This document shows, piece by piece, positions 26,384-35,595 of a DNA stretch of 64,000 bases. This DNA is from Rhizobiales bacterium dw_265 (lineage in GTDB: Bacteria; Pseudomonadota; Alphaproteobacteria; Micropepsales; Micropepsaceae): positions 62,001-126,000 of the forward strand of contig JAAVUU010000009.1 of assembly GCA_018449595.1 (NCBI GenBank). The letters are read 5' to 3'. The notes under the pieces were generated by a model, which had not been told where the DNA came from, did not search any database, and saw only the letters and a list, made by a program, of their open reading frames with translations. The translations under genes were made by a program, and so were the position numbers. How positions within the stretch are numbered: the first letter of the stretch is position 1; each line of letters starts with the position of its first letter.

Positions 26384-27013
26384 ATGATCCTCAAACCTGT
26401 ATTTGCATCTGTCCTGTTGCTGTCGGCCGGCCTGCCGGCCCTGGCCGATGATCTTCCGTCGCCTGCCGGTCACTTCCAGGTCCGCCTGCGCGGCCTGGGC
26501 GTCCTGCCCGATCCGTCCGCCGACATCACCGTTTCCGGCGCCGCGATCGGCGGCAAGACCAGCATCACCGATTCCTTCACGCCCGAAGCGGACCTGACCT
26601 ATTTCATCACCGACCATATCGGGGTCGAGGCCATCGCGGCGGTGACCAAGCATACCGTCAGCAACAGCGTGGCGGGGCGCGTCGCCAGCGTATCGCTGCT
26701 GCCGCCGACGGTGACCGTGCAGTATCACTTCGATCCGACGGGCCCCATTCGTCCCTATGTGGGCGCGGGCCTCAACTACACCTTCTTCTACCAGGTGGAC
26801 AACGCGCTGCCCAACACCGACTTCAAGAACAATTTCGGTTATGCGCTGCAGGCCGGCGCCGATGTGCCGGTCGGTGACGGACCTTACTTCCTGAATTTCG
26901 ACGTCAAGAAAATCTTCCTGCATACCCGCATCACCGCGGCGGCGGGCGCGGTGCGCGCGTCGGCCGATCTCGATCCCTGGCTGGTCGGCGGCGGCGTCGG
27001 GATGCGGTTCTGA
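26384..27013 (+). CDS. OmpW-family outer-membrane protein
   Basis: 209 residues: signal peptide (VFASVLLLSAGLPALA), then an 8-stranded barrel with the OmpW landmarks FQVRLRGLGVLP near the mature N-terminus, a central PTVTVQYHF strand followed by IRPYVGAGLNYTFFY, and the terminal GVGMRF ending in Phe. OmpW proteins form narrow hydrophobic channels and are often induced by FNR-type regulators in low oxygen. It lies just before the cbb3 oxidase cluster, with an FNR/FixK box 55 bases upstream. Confidence 0.88.
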   Translation: MILKPVFASVLLLSAGLPALADDLPSPAGHFQVRLRGLGVLPDPSADITVSGAAIGGKTSITDSFTPEADLTYFITDHIGVEAIAAVTKHTVSNSVAGRVASVSLLPPTVTVQYHFDPTGPIRPYVGAGLNYTFFYQVDNALPNTDFKNNFGYALQAGADVPVGDGPYFLNFDVKKIFLHTRITAAAGAVRASADLDPWLVGGGVGMRF

Positions 27014-27026
27014 CGGGCAGGGAGAG

Positions 27027-27314
27027 GTGCTGTGCTGCGCCCTGATCGCACTGCTGGCGCCGCTGGGCTATTCGCTGGCCTGGCGGCGCGGCGCGCCTGG
27101 AACGGCGGATTGCTGCCGGCCTGGCGTGTGGCGGTTCGTCGTCCTGGGATCGGCGGCGGCGGCGCTGTTGCTGGTGACGCTGGCTTTGGCGCTGCCGCAG
27201 GGCCGCTCGGTGGCGCTGAAGGCCGCCTGGCCCATCTGCACCATGTTCGGATTGCAGAGACTTGATCCGGCGCAAGGCGGCGCGCCGCGTCATCTGGAAA
27301 ATGGCATCAGATAG
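27027..27314 (+). CDS. Small membrane protein of unknown function
   Basis: 95 residues from a GTG start; two hydrophobic segments (LCCALIALLAPLGYSLAW and FVVLGSAAAALLLVTLALAL) and a short tail. The start codon nearly abuts the purine-rich GGGAGAG, so the exact start is uncertain. It follows ompW by 13 bases. The FNR-type box at 27263-27276 lies inside its 3' end, which could mean either that the gene overlaps the cco promoter or that the frame is fortuitous. Confidence 0.4.
   Translation: MLCCALIALLAPLGYSLAWRRGAPGTADCCRPGVWRFVVLGSAAAALLLVTLALALPQGRSVALKAAWPICTMFGLQRLDPAQGGAPRHLENGIR
27263..27276. promoter_or_regulatory. FNR/FixK box for the cbb3 oxidase operon
   Basis: TTGATCCGGCGCAA, the exact reverse complement of the box at 26316-26329. 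If activation follows the usual -41.5 geometry, transcription would begin near 27311, just before the small frame at 27324 and ccoN. Confidence 0.6.
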
Positions 27315-27323
27315 GGGACTCAC

Positions 27324-27464
27324 ATGCAGAAAACTCAGGACATGCGGCAGGCGCTGCCGCCGGTAGGCTGGCTGGCCTACTGCCGCCAGGTGCGGACTGC
27401 GCAGGACTCTGAAACCCGGGCGAATGAAGCGGAGGCAAAAGCCAATCATGCAAACGCAAACTGA
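27324..27464 (+). CDS. Possible 46-residue leader protein before ccoN
   Basis: An ATG with a good AGGGGA ribosome site opens a 46-codon frame ([19 protein letters not shown]...) that ends 17 bases inside ccoN. It is soluble, with a Glu/Ala/Asn-rich tail, and resembles no family I know. It would be the first frame on the transcript expected from the FNR box at 27263. Its overlap could couple ccoN translation. It could also be chance. Confidence 0.35.
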   Translation: MQKTQDMRQALPPVGWLAYCRQVRTAQDSETRANEAEAKANHANAN

Positions 27465-29097
27465 GGCGGGCTGGCGGCTGGATCTCTTCCTGCTGCCGTT
27501 GATCGTGTTCCTGGGCTTCTGCGCCGGCCTCTCGGAGGCCGCGCTTTCGCCGGACCCCGCCATGGCGATCCAGGGCTGGACCTTCGCCGCCTGCATGGCC
27601 TTCATCGGCTGCTGGTATCTGTGGATGTATTCCAGCCGCCAGCCGGCGGACGAACGCGGTCCCTATACCGACGGCGTCATCAAGGCGGGCGTGGTCGCCG
27701 CCGTCTTCTGGGGCATCGCCGGCATGCTGGTCGGCCTCATCATTGCCCTGCAGCTTTGTTTCCCCCATATCTTCTATGTCCCGGACTGGGCCTGGAGCAG
27801 CTTCGGCAGGCTGAGGCCGCTGCACACCTCGGCGGTGATTTTCGCCTTTGGCGGCAATGTCCTGATCGCGACCTCCTTCTATGTCGTGCAGCGCACCTGC
27901 AAGGCGCGGCTGTGGGGCGGATCGCTGCCCTGGTTCGTCTTCTGGGGCTACAACACCTTCATCATTCTCGCCGGCACCGGCTATCTGCTGGGCATCACCC
28001 AGGCGCGCGAATATGCCGAACCGGAATGGTATGCCGATATCTGGCTCACCATCGTCTGGGTCAGCTATCTGCTGACCTTCCTGGGCGCGATCTGGAAGCG
28101 CAAGGAGCCGCATATCTATGTCGCCAACTGGTTCTATCTGGCGTTCATCGTCACCATCGCGATCCTGCATATCGTCAACAATCTCGCGATGCCTGTCTCC
28201 CTGCTGGACAGCAAGAGCTATTCGCTGTTCTCCGGCGTGCAGGATGCGCTGATCCAGTGGTGGTACGGCCATAACGCGGTCGGCTTCTTCCTGACCGCGG
28301 GCTTCCTGGGCATCGTCTATTATTTCATCCCCAAGCGGGCGGAGCGGCCGGTCTATTCCTACCGGCTTTCCATCATCCATTTCTGGAGCCTGATCTTCAT
28401 CTATATCTGGGCCGGCCCGCATCACCTGCTCTACACCGCGCTGCCGGAATGGGTGCAGACCCTGGGCATGACCTTCTCGATCATCCTGTGGATGCCGAGC
28501 TGGGGCGGCATGATAAACGGGCTGATGACGCTGTCGGGCGCATGGGACAAGCTGCGCACCGATCCGGTGCTGCGGATGATGATCGTCTCGCTGGCCTTTT
28601 ACGGCATGGCCACCTTCGAAGGCCCCGCCATGTCGATCAAGACCGTCAACGCGCTGTCGCACTATACCAACTGGACCATCGGCCATGTCCATTCCGGCGC
28701 GCTGGGCTGGGTCGGCTATGTCAGCTTCGGGGCGCTCTATTGCCTGGGGCCGTGGCTGTGGAAGAAGAAGCTCTATTCCAACGCCCTGGTGGAATGGCAC
28801 TTCTGGATATCCACCCTGGGCATCGTGCTCTACATCACCTCCATGTGGGTCGCCGGCATCATGCAGGGCCTGATGTGGCGCGCCTATAACGACTTCGGCT
28901 TCCTGGAATACTCCTTCGTCGAAGTCGTGCAGGCGATGCATCCCTACTACATCATCCGCGCGATCGGCGGCGCGCTGTATCTCGCGGGAGCGCTGATCAT
29001 GGCTTACAATCTGTGGAGGACGGCGCGCGACGGCGAGCCGGTGCCCGCCGCCTTGCCCCATCCGGTCTCCAACATTCTTGCCGGGGAGGCCGCGTGA
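27448..29097 (+). CDS. ccoN: Cytochrome c oxidase cbb3-type subunit I
   Basis: 549 residues, about 12-14 transmembrane helices, heme-copper oxidase fold. Conserved histidines are visible in [11 protein letters not shown] (low-spin heme), [10 protein letters not shown] (Cu site), AGPHHLLY and [12 protein letters not shown] (high-spin and low-spin heme), as in CcoN. It reduces oxygen to water with high affinity and pumps protons in the inner membrane. The start at 27448 follows GGAGG; an in-frame ATG at 27424 is possible. The stop overlaps ccoO (TGATG). Confidence 0.95.
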   Translation: MQTQTEAGWRLDLFLLPLIVFLGFCAGLSEAALSPDPAMAIQGWTFAACMAFIGCWYLWMYSSRQPADERGPYTDGVIKAGVVAAVFWGIAGMLVGLIIALQLCFPHIFYVPDWAWSSFGRLRPLHTSAVIFAFGGNVLIATSFYVVQRTCKARLWGGSLPWFVFWGYNTFIILAGTGYLLGITQAREYAEPEWYADIWLTIVWVSYLLTFLGAIWKRKEPHIYVANWFYLAFIVTIAILHIVNNLAMPVSLLDSKSYSLFSGVQDALIQWWYGHNAVGFFLTAGFLGIVYYFIPKRAERPVYSYRLSIIHFWSLIFIYIWAGPHHLLYTALPEWVQTLGMTFSIILWMPSWGGMINGLMTLSGAWDKLRTDPVLRMMIVSLAFYGMATFEGPAMSIKTVNALSHYTNWTIGHVHSGALGWVGYVSFGALYCLGPWLWKKKLYSNALVEWHFWISTLGIVLYITSMWVAGIMQGLMWRAYNDFGFLEYSFVEVVQAMHPYYIIRAIGGALYLAGALIMAYNLWRTARDGEPVPAALPHPVSNILAGEAA

Positions 29098-29822
29098 TGC
29101 ACGACTGGCTGGAACGCAATTCGATCCTTCTTCTGATCGGCATCCTGGTGGTCGTCGCCATCGGCGGCGCGGTGGAGATCGCGCCCTTGTTCTGGGTCAA
29201 CGGCACGGTCGAGCATGTCAACGGCATGCGGCCCTATACGCCGCTGGAACTGGAGGGCCGCAACATCTATGTCCGCGAGGGCTGCTACCTCTGCCATAGC
29301 CAGCAGATCCGCACCCTGCGCGACGAGGTGGAACGCTATGGCCATTACAGCTTGGCGGCGGAGAGCGAATACGACCATCCCTTCCAGTGGGGCTCGGAAC
29401 GCACCGGCCCGGACCTGGCGCGCGTGGGTGGAAAATATTCGGACGAGTGGCACCGCGCCCACCTGACCGATCCCCGTTCGGTGGTGCCGGAATCCATCAT
29501 GCCGCCTTACAAGATGCTGGGCAGCACGGCGCTGGACTATCGCAATATCCAGAAGCTGCTGCAGGCGAACCGGCGGGTCGGCGTTCCCTATAGCGACGAC
29601 CAGATCGCGCACGCCAAGGACGATCTGGAAGCGCAGGCGAACCCGGACAGCGACGGCCTGGAGGCCTTCCAGAAGCGCTATCCCAAGGCCCAGGCGCGCA
29701 ATTTCGGCGGCGACCCGTCGCGGGTCACCGAACTCGATGCCGTGATCGCCTACTTGCAGATGCTGGGCACGCTGGTGGACTTCAAGACCTACAAGGCCCA
29801 GGCCCCCGAGAACCGGAGATAG
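29097..29822 (+). CDS. ccoO: cbb3 oxidase subunit II, membrane-anchored monoheme cytochrome c
   Basis: 241 residues. One N-terminal helix ([20 protein letters not shown]) anchors a periplasmic domain with a single heme motif CYLCH in [15 protein letters not shown]; the later MPPYKML provides the axial Met, as is usual in CcoO. It passes electrons from CcoP to CcoN. Translation is coupled to ccoN through the TGATG overlap. Confidence 0.95.
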   Translation: MHDWLERNSILLLIGILVVVAIGGAVEIAPLFWVNGTVEHVNGMRPYTPLELEGRNIYVREGCYLCHSQQIRTLRDEVERYGHYSLAAESEYDHPFQWGSERTGPDLARVGGKYSDEWHRAHLTDPRSVVPESIMPPYKMLGSTALDYRNIQKLLQANRRVGVPYSDDQIAHAKDDLEAQANPDSDGLEAFQKRYPKAQARNFGGDPSRVTELDAVIAYLQMLGTLVDFKTYKAQAPENRR

Positions 29823-29825
29823 CAG

Positions 29826-29990
29826 ATGGAAACATGGGCTTACGAGGATGTGCTGGCCTTCGCGCAAAGCTGGGGCGCCGTCTATTTCACCGTGATGTTC
29901 GCCGTGGTGCTGGTCTACGCCTTCTGGCCGCGCAACCAGAAGGGCTTCGAGCGCGCCAAGCGTATCCCGCTGGATGACGAGGATTTCTGA
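29826..29990 (+). CDS. ccoQ: cbb3 oxidase small subunit CcoQ
   Basis: 54 residues: METWAYEDVLAFAQSWG, one transmembrane helix (AVYFTVMFAVVLVYAFWP) and a charged tail with RNQKGFERAKRIPLDDEDF. This is the standard CcoQ/FixQ plan, a stabilising single-helix subunit. It sits 3 bases after ccoO and overlaps ccoP (TGATG). Confidence 0.9.
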   Translation: METWAYEDVLAFAQSWGAVYFTVMFAVVLVYAFWPRNQKGFERAKRIPLDDEDF

Positions 29991-30859
29991 TGTCGGAGAA
30001 AAAGGAAATTGACGATCTGTCGGGCACCGAGACCACGGGCCATGAGTGGGACGGCATCAAGGAACTGAACACGCCCTTGCCGCGCTGGTGGATCACCATC
30101 TTCTATGCCTGCATCGTCTGGGCCATCGGCTACTGGATCGTGATGCCGGCCTGGCCGACGTTGAATGGCTATACCCATGGTCTTTTCAACCATTCCCAGC
30201 GCGATGACGTCACCGCGAAAGTCGCCGCCCTGCAGTTCGCGCGCGCCGACCGCGAGAAGGAACTGGCGCATGCCAGCCTGACGCAGATCCAGTCCAACCC
30301 GGACCTGCTGCAGTTCGCCCAGGCCGAGGGCAAGGCGGCGTTCGGTGACAATTGTGCGCCATGCCACGGTTCCGGCGGGCAGGGCGCCCATGGCTATCCC
30401 AACCTGAACGACGATGTCTGGCTGTGGGGCGGCAAGTTGTCCGACATCCAGCATACCATCACGGTGGGCGTGCGTTCGACCGCGCCGGATACCCGCAGTT
30501 CGCAGATGCCGGCTTTCGGGCGCGACGCCATCCTCAAGCCCGAACAGGTGGACGACCTGACGGAATATGTCGTGCATCTGTCGGGCCGCGCCGCCGACGC
30601 CGGGGCGATCAGGCGTGCCGCGCCGCTGTTCGCCGACAATTGCGCCGCCTGTCATGGTCCCCAAGGCAAGGGCAATCGCCAATATGGCGCGCCCAACCTC
30701 ACCGACAATGAATGGCTCTATGGTCCCACCCGGGACGATATCCACGACCAGATATGGAACGGCCATGGCGGCGTGATGCCGACCTGGGGTGGACGGCTGT
30801 CGCCGGAAACCATCAAGTCGCTGGCCGTCTATGTTCACGGCCTGGGCGGAGGCGAATAG
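29990..30859 (+). CDS. ccoP: cbb3 oxidase subunit III, diheme cytochrome c
   Basis: 289 residues. Starts with the CcoP N-terminal motif (HEWDGIKELNTPLPRWW), one transmembrane helix, then two cytochrome c domains with CAPCH and CAACH heme motifs and Met ligands in SQMPAFG and GVMPTWGG. It receives electrons from soluble cytochrome c or the bc1 complex. It is coupled to ccoQ and followed 3 bases later by ccoG. Confidence 0.95.
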   Translation: MSEKKEIDDLSGTETTGHEWDGIKELNTPLPRWWITIFYACIVWAIGYWIVMPAWPTLNGYTHGLFNHSQRDDVTAKVAALQFARADREKELAHASLTQIQSNPDLLQFAQAEGKAAFGDNCAPCHGSGGQGAHGYPNLNDDVWLWGGKLSDIQHTITVGVRSTAPDTRSSQMPAFGRDAILKPEQVDDLTEYVVHLSGRAADAGAIRRAAPLFADNCAACHGPQGKGNRQYGAPNLTDNEWLYGPTRDDIHDQIWNGHGGVMPTWGGRLSPETIKSLAVYVHGLGGGE

Positions 30860-30862
30860 GAG

Positions 30863-32371
30863 ATGGACTTGCCGGCCCGCATCGCGCCCGCGCAGCACGA
30901 CGCCACCATGTCGGCGGAGGGCGTGGAACAGTCGCAGGCCCGCGCCACCAACGCCGCGCACAATCGCAAGCTCTACAAGGCGCGGGTGCCGATCTATCCC
31001 AAGGAGCAGGACGGGCTCTATCGCGCCATCAAATGGGGGATGATGGCCTTCACCCTCAGCATCTATTACCTGACGCCCTGGATTCGCTGGGATCGCGGTC
31101 CCGGCGCGCCGCATCAGGCGGTGCTGGTGGATATGGCGCATGAGCGGCTCTATTTCTTCTTCATCGAGATCTGGCCGCAGGAAGTCTATTACCTGACGGG
31201 GCTTCTGATCCTGGCGGCGGTTTCGCTGTTCCTGATCAATGCGCTGTTCGGGCGGCTGTGGTGCGGCTATTCCTGTCCCCAGACGGTGTGGACCGACCTG
31301 TTTATCTGGATCGAGACCAAGATCGAAGGCGATCGCGGCGCGCGCATCCGGCTCGCCGCCGCGCCCTGGACCCTGGACAAGATCGTCAAGCGTGTCTCCA
31401 AGCATGCGGCCTGGCTGGTGTTCGCCATCGCCACCGGCGGCGCCTGGGTCTTCTACTTTCACGACGCGCCGACCCTGTTTCACCAGCTTGTGACCGGCAC
31501 GGCCGATTTCGGCGACTATGCCTTCATCGCGGGCCTGGCCTTCACCACCTATGGCCTGGGCGGGCTGATGCGCGAGCAGGTCTGCACCTATATGTGCCCC
31601 TGGCCGCGCATCCAGGCGGCGATGACCGACAATGAGGCGCTTTCGGTGGTCTATCGGCGCGACCGGGGCGAACCGCGCGGCGCCCACCGCAAAGGCCAGT
31701 CCTGGGAAGGGCGCGGCGCCTGCATCGACTGTCATCAATGCGTCGCGGCCTGTCCCATGGGCATCGACATCCGCGACGGCGCGCAGCTGGAGTGCATCAA
31801 TTGCGCCTTGTGCATAGATGCCTGCGACGATGTCATGGTCAAGATCGGCCAGCCCCAGGGACTGATCGCCTTCGACACCGAGGCCAATATCCAGCGCCGC
31901 ATGACGGGCGGGCCGATGCGCTTCCGCTTCATCCGGCCGCGCACCATCCTGTATGGGGCGGTGCTGGCCGCCGTCGCCCTGGTGATGCTGTTCAGTTTCA
32001 CCACCCGGCGCACCGTTGACCTGGATGTGCTGCGCGACCGCAATCCCGATTTCGTCACCCTGGCCAATGGCGATGTGCGCAACGGCTATACCCTGAAGGT
32101 CATGAACCGGGTCGGCCAGGCGCGCACGCTGTCGCTGAACATCGCCGGGCTTTCCCTGCGCGAGGTCAATATCATCGGCATGGGCAAGGTGGCATTGCCC
32201 GTGGCGCTTCAGGTTCCTTCCGACAAGTTGCGCACCCTGCGGGCGCTGGTGACGGTGGACAAAGCGCACCTGGCGCAAGGCCCGCAAGCCGTCACCTTCG
32301 CGCTGAGCGATCCGGTGCGCAATGAAAGCCGCACGGTGGATACCGTATTTGTTTCGGGAGGCCCCAAATGA
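30863..32371 (+). CDS. ccoG: Cytochrome c oxidase accessory protein CcoG (RdxA/FixG)
   Basis: 502 residues: several membrane helices, an early GRLWCGYSCPQTVW motif, two 4Fe-4S cluster motifs (CIDCHQCVAACP and CINCALCIDAC) and a C-terminal Ig-like domain (FixG_C) typical of the family. CcoG is thought to reduce Cu(II) to Cu(I) for cbb3 assembly. Its stop overlaps ccoH (ATGA). Confidence 0.93.
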   Translation: MDLPARIAPAQHDATMSAEGVEQSQARATNAAHNRKLYKARVPIYPKEQDGLYRAIKWGMMAFTLSIYYLTPWIRWDRGPGAPHQAVLVDMAHERLYFFFIEIWPQEVYYLTGLLILAAVSLFLINALFGRLWCGYSCPQTVWTDLFIWIETKIEGDRGARIRLAAAPWTLDKIVKRVSKHAAWLVFAIATGGAWVFYFHDAPTLFHQLVTGTADFGDYAFIAGLAFTTYGLGGLMREQVCTYMCPWPRIQAAMTDNEALSVVYRRDRGEPRGAHRKGQSWEGRGACIDCHQCVAACPMGIDIRDGAQLECINCALCIDACDDVMVKIGQPQGLIAFDTEANIQRRMTGGPMRFRFIRPRTILYGAVLAAVALVMLFSFTTRRTVDLDVLRDRNPDFVTLANGDVRNGYTLKVMNRVGQARTLSLNIAGLSLREVNIIGMGKVALPVALQVPSDKLRTLRALVTVDKAHLAQGPQAVTFALSDPVRNESRTVDTVFVSGGPK

Positions 32372-32871
32372 ACACTGCTACACCGCAAAAAGCCACGCAT
32401 GTCCTGACCGGCCGCGGTGTGCTGCTGTGGTTCGTCGGCTTTTTCGGCATCATCTTCGCCACCAACGCCTATTTCATCACCGTGGCGGTCAAGACCTTCC
32501 GGGGCGAGGACGAGCAACTGCCCTATCTGCAGGGCGTGGAATACAACGACACCCTGGCGCACCGCGCGTTGCAACGGAAGCTGGGCTGGCAGGCCATGGT
32601 TTCGGTGACGCGCCGGAGCGATGGCGCGGTGCGGGTCAATGTCCAGTTGCGCCAGCCGGACGGCAAGGCGCCGGCCACCGAACACTTCTCCGGCGAATTG
32701 CGTCATCCCTCCGACGAAAACCGCGACCAGCCCCTGCATCTTGTCTCCGACGGCAACGGCGCCTATCACGCCGACCTGCCCAAGGTGTCGCCCGGCGGCT
32801 GGGATGTGGTGCTGAAATCCGGCAAGGGCGATGCGCCGTTCGAAGCGGTGCGGCGGATTATCCTGAAATGA
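32368..32871 (+). CDS. ccoH: cbb3 oxidase assembly protein CcoH (FixH)
   Basis: 167 residues with one N-terminal helix (VLLWFVGFFGIIFATNAYFI, the FixH signature region with FATNAYF) and a periplasmic beta-rich domain. It stabilises the cbb3 complex during maturation. It overlaps ccoG and ccoI by 4 bases each (ATGA). Confidence 0.9.
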   Translation: MNTATPQKATHVLTGRGVLLWFVGFFGIIFATNAYFITVAVKTFRGEDEQLPYLQGVEYNDTLAHRALQRKLGWQAMVSVTRRSDGAVRVNVQLRQPDGKAPATEHFSGELRHPSDENRDQPLHLVSDGNGAYHADLPKVSPGGWDVVLKSGKGDAPFEAVRRIILK

Positions 32872-35039
32872 CGCTGCTGCTGCGTCCCGCTGAAACCGCC
32901 GATGACCTGACGCGGTATGTCCATGGCGAGGCCGGGTCGCGGTCCTTCGAGGTGGCGGTGAACGGCGCGCGTTGCGCCGGCTGCATCGCCAAGATCGAAG
33001 CCGGGGTTCGCGGCATCGCCGGGGTGCGCGAGGCGCGCCTCAACCTGTCCACGGGCAAGCTCAGGGTCGGCTGGGAAGGCGCTGCCGTTGCGCCCCAGGC
33101 GGTGCTGCGGCGGGTGCGCGACCTGGGCTATGGCGCCCAGCCTTTCGATGCCGAAGCCACCCTGGACGCCGACGCGGCGCAGGGGCGGTTGTTGCTGCGT
33201 TGCCTGGCGCTGGCGGCGTTCGGCACCGTTTTCACGGTCGGCCTGACCGATGCCCTGTGGTACGGCGGCGACGACATGAGCGCCGCAGTGCGCGCCACCT
33301 TCTATTGGCTGGCCGCCGCCATCGCCATTCCGGTAACGCTGTATGCGGGCCAGCCCTTCTTCCGCTCGGCCTGGTCCAGCCTGGCGCGCCGCCGCACCAA
33401 CATGGATGTGCCGATCAGCGCCGCGCTGCTGCTGTCGCTGGGCCTGAGCCTCTATCAGACCCTGCTGCGGGGCCAGGACATCTATTTCGATGCGGCGGTC
33501 ATGCTGGTCCTGCTGCTGCTGGTGGGGCGCTATCTGGATTTCCGGCTGCGCAACCGGGCGCGCGGCGCCGCGCGGCATCTGCTGGCCATGCAGTCGCTGC
33601 TGGCGCGCCGCATCAAGCCGGATGGCGACAGCGAGACAGTCAGCGCCCGCGACCTGGTTCCCGGCGACCGTGTGATATTGGCCAGCGGCGAACGCGCGCC
33701 GGTGAACGGCCTCCTGGAAAGCCAGGCCACCGAAGTGGACAATTCGCTGGTCACCGGCGAAAGCGCCGCCGTGCCGGTCTTGCCGGGCGCGCCGCTGCAG
33801 GCGGGCGCCATCATCACCGGCCCCGCCGCGGTCCTGCGCGTCACCGCGCGGGTCGAAGACTCCCTGGTGGCGGACCTGGCGCGGCTGCTGGAAGCGGGGC
33901 AGCAGACCCGCAGCCGTTACGTCAAGCTGGCCGACCGTGTCGCGCGCGCCTATGTGCCGCTGGTTACCGTCCTGGCGCTGTCGGTGCTGGCCGGCTGGCT
34001 GGTTGTGGGGGCGCCGCTGGCGACGGCCGCCACCCATGCCATCGCGGTGCTGATCATCACCTGTCCCTGCGCGCTGGGGCTGGCGGTGCCGGCGGTGCAG
34101 GTGGTGGCGACGGGGCGGCTTTTCCGCGATGGCGTTTTCGTCAAGTCCGGCGATGCGCTGGAGCGGCTGGCCGAAATCGACCTGGCGGTGTTCGACAAGA
34201 CCGGCACCCTGACGACCGATGTTCCCGTGCTGGCGAACGCGGTGCCGCCCGCCGTGCTGGAGGATGCGGCCAGGCTGGCGCGGGCCAGCCGTCATCCCCT
34301 GGCGCGCGCCGTTGCGGTCGCGGCGGGGGCAGGCCCTGTCGCCCAAGATGCGCGCGAAACGCCGGGCGAAGGTATCGAGGGTCTGCTGGAAGGCGAGGTC
34401 TGCCGGCTGGGCAATGCCGCGTGGTGCGGCGCGCCCAGGGACGGCAGCGCGCGATTGTGGTTCCGGCGCGGCGATCATACCCCGGTCGGTTTCGAGTTCC
34501 AGGAAACCATCCGTCCCGAGGCGCGCAAGCTGATCGCGGCGCTGTCCATGCGCCATATCGCGGTGGAAATGCTGACCGGCGACCGTGGCGGCCCCGCCGC
34601 CCGTGTCGCCCGCGAGGCCGGCATCGCCAACTGGTGCGCCGGGGTGGGCCCGCGGGAGAAGGCGGCGCATCTCGAACAATTGCGCGCCCAGGGCAGGCGG
34701 GTGCTGATGGTCGGTGACGGCATCAACGACGCCGCCGCCATGGCGCTGGCGCATGTCTCCATCGCGCCGGGCTCCGCCACCGACATCAGCCAGCTGGCCT
34801 CCGACATGGTGATAAGGGGCGACACTCTGATGCCGGTGGTGGAGGCGCTGGATGTCTCACGCCGGGCGCGGCGGCTGGTGCTGCAGAATTTCGCTTTGGC
34901 GGCGCTTTATAATGTGACCGCGATTCCGCTGGCGGCATCCGGGCTGGTGACGCCCCTGATCGCCGCCGCCACCATGGCGGGCTCATCGCTGCTGGTCACC
35001 CTGAACGCCCTGCGTCTCTCGTGGCGGAGGGCCGCATGA
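32868..35039 (+). CDS. ccoI: Copper-translocating P1B-type ATPase for cbb3 assembly
   Basis: 723 residues. N-terminal heavy-metal domain with GARCAGCIAKIE (CxxC), eight membrane segments with the ion-path CPC in [12 protein letters not shown], phosphorylation motif FDKTGTLT, actuator VTGESA and hinge MVGDGINDAA. CcoI/FixI exports Cu to the periplasm for the CcoN Cu site. Start set by the ATGA overlap with ccoH, excluding longer upstream frame. Confidence 0.94.
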   Translation: MTLLLRPAETADDLTRYVHGEAGSRSFEVAVNGARCAGCIAKIEAGVRGIAGVREARLNLSTGKLRVGWEGAAVAPQAVLRRVRDLGYGAQPFDAEATLDADAAQGRLLLRCLALAAFGTVFTVGLTDALWYGGDDMSAAVRATFYWLAAAIAIPVTLYAGQPFFRSAWSSLARRRTNMDVPISAALLLSLGLSLYQTLLRGQDIYFDAAVMLVLLLLVGRYLDFRLRNRARGAARHLLAMQSLLARRIKPDGDSETVSARDLVPGDRVILASGERAPVNGLLESQATEVDNSLVTGESAAVPVLPGAPLQAGAIITGPAAVLRVTARVEDSLVADLARLLEAGQQTRSRYVKLADRVARAYVPLVTVLALSVLAGWLVVGAPLATAATHAIAVLIITCPCALGLAVPAVQVVATGRLFRDGVFVKSGDALERLAEIDLAVFDKTGTLTTDVPVLANAVPPAVLEDAARLARASRHPLARAVAVAAGAGPVAQDARETPGEGIEGLLEGEVCRLGNAAWCGAPRDGSARLWFRRGDHTPVGFEFQETIRPEARKLIAALSMRHIAVEMLTGDRGGPAARVAREAGIANWCAGVGPREKAAHLEQLRAQGRRVLMVGDGINDAAAMALAHVSIAPGSATDISQLASDMVIRGDTLMPVVEALDVSRRARRLVLQNFALAALYNVTAIPLAASGLVTPLIAAATMAGSSLLVTLNALRLSWRRAA

Positions 35040-35179
35040 CGGGCATCGCTTTGGTCATCGCATCGGCCCTGCTGGTGGGACTGGGCGCCTTGGTGGTGCT
35101 GTTCTGGGCCCTGTCCAGCGGCCAGTATGACGACCTGGACGGCGACGCCGAACGCATCCTGATAGATGACGATTCCTGA
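35036..35179 (+). CDS. ccoS: cbb3 oxidase maturation protein CcoS
   Basis: 47 residues: one helix (IALVIASALLVGLGALVVLF) followed by FWALSSGQYDDLDGDAERIL, the diagnostic CcoS tail with the GQYDDLDG motif. Needed for cofactor insertion into CcoN. Overlaps ccoI by 4 bases and ends the cco operon. Confidence 0.92.
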   Translation: MTGIALVIASALLVGLGALVVLFWALSSGQYDDLDGDAERILIDDDS

Positions 35180-35192
35180 CGGGTTTTCCGGC

Positions 35193-35206
35193 TTGATTTG
35201 AATCAT
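35193..35206. promoter_or_regulatory. FNR/FixK box upstream of the ATPase zeta gene
   Basis: TTGATTTGAATCAT matches TTGAT-N4-ATCAA at 9 of 10 positions. It lies 14 bases after ccoS and 53 bases before the favoured zeta start, the same spacing as at hemN and ompW. Confidence 0.7.
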
Positions 35207-35258
35207 TCCCTCCGATGCGGGAAGATTTATCCTGCAACCGTCCAGAATGGATCGCGCG

Positions 35259-35582
35259 ATGACCGGAAGTCTTGACGAGCGGGAAAGAGGATATGAGGCC
35301 AAATGGGCCCATGACCAGGAACTGCATTTTCGGGTTTTGTCGCGCCGTGATTATCTGGTTGGCGTGTGGGCCGCGGGCGTACTGGGACTGACGGGGCCGG
35401 CGGTAGAGGAATATGCCAGGCGGGTGGTGCAGGCCGGCATGGCCTCGGCGGGCAAGGACCCGGTCTATGAGATGATCCGCAAGGACTTCGGCGTCCAGGC
35501 GGAGGCGGACAACAAGATTCATGACAAGATGCTGGAGCTGTTTCATCGGGCGAGCGACGAGATAACGGGCCAGCCGTCCTGA
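35259..35582 (+). CDS. ATPase inhibitor subunit zeta (DUF1476)
   Basis: 107 residues. The opening LDERERGYEAKWAHDQEL, then SRRDYLVGVWAAGVLGLTG, matches the Paracoccus zeta protein, whose N-terminal helix inserts into F1-ATPase to block hydrolysis; the helical C-terminal domain is present. Nearly all members are alphaproteobacterial. The ATG at 35259 is preferred over 35247 because family members begin close to the DERER motif and its start context is repeated exactly at the next gene. Here it is under an FNR-type box and 2 kb from an alternative ATPase operon, which is unusual for this family. Confidence 0.85.
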   Translation: MTGSLDERERGYEAKWAHDQELHFRVLSRRDYLVGVWAAGVLGLTGPAVEEYARRVVQAGMASAGKDPVYEMIRKDFGVQAEADNKIHDKMLELFHRASDEITGQPS

Positions 35583-35595
35583 CCGTATCGGCGCG

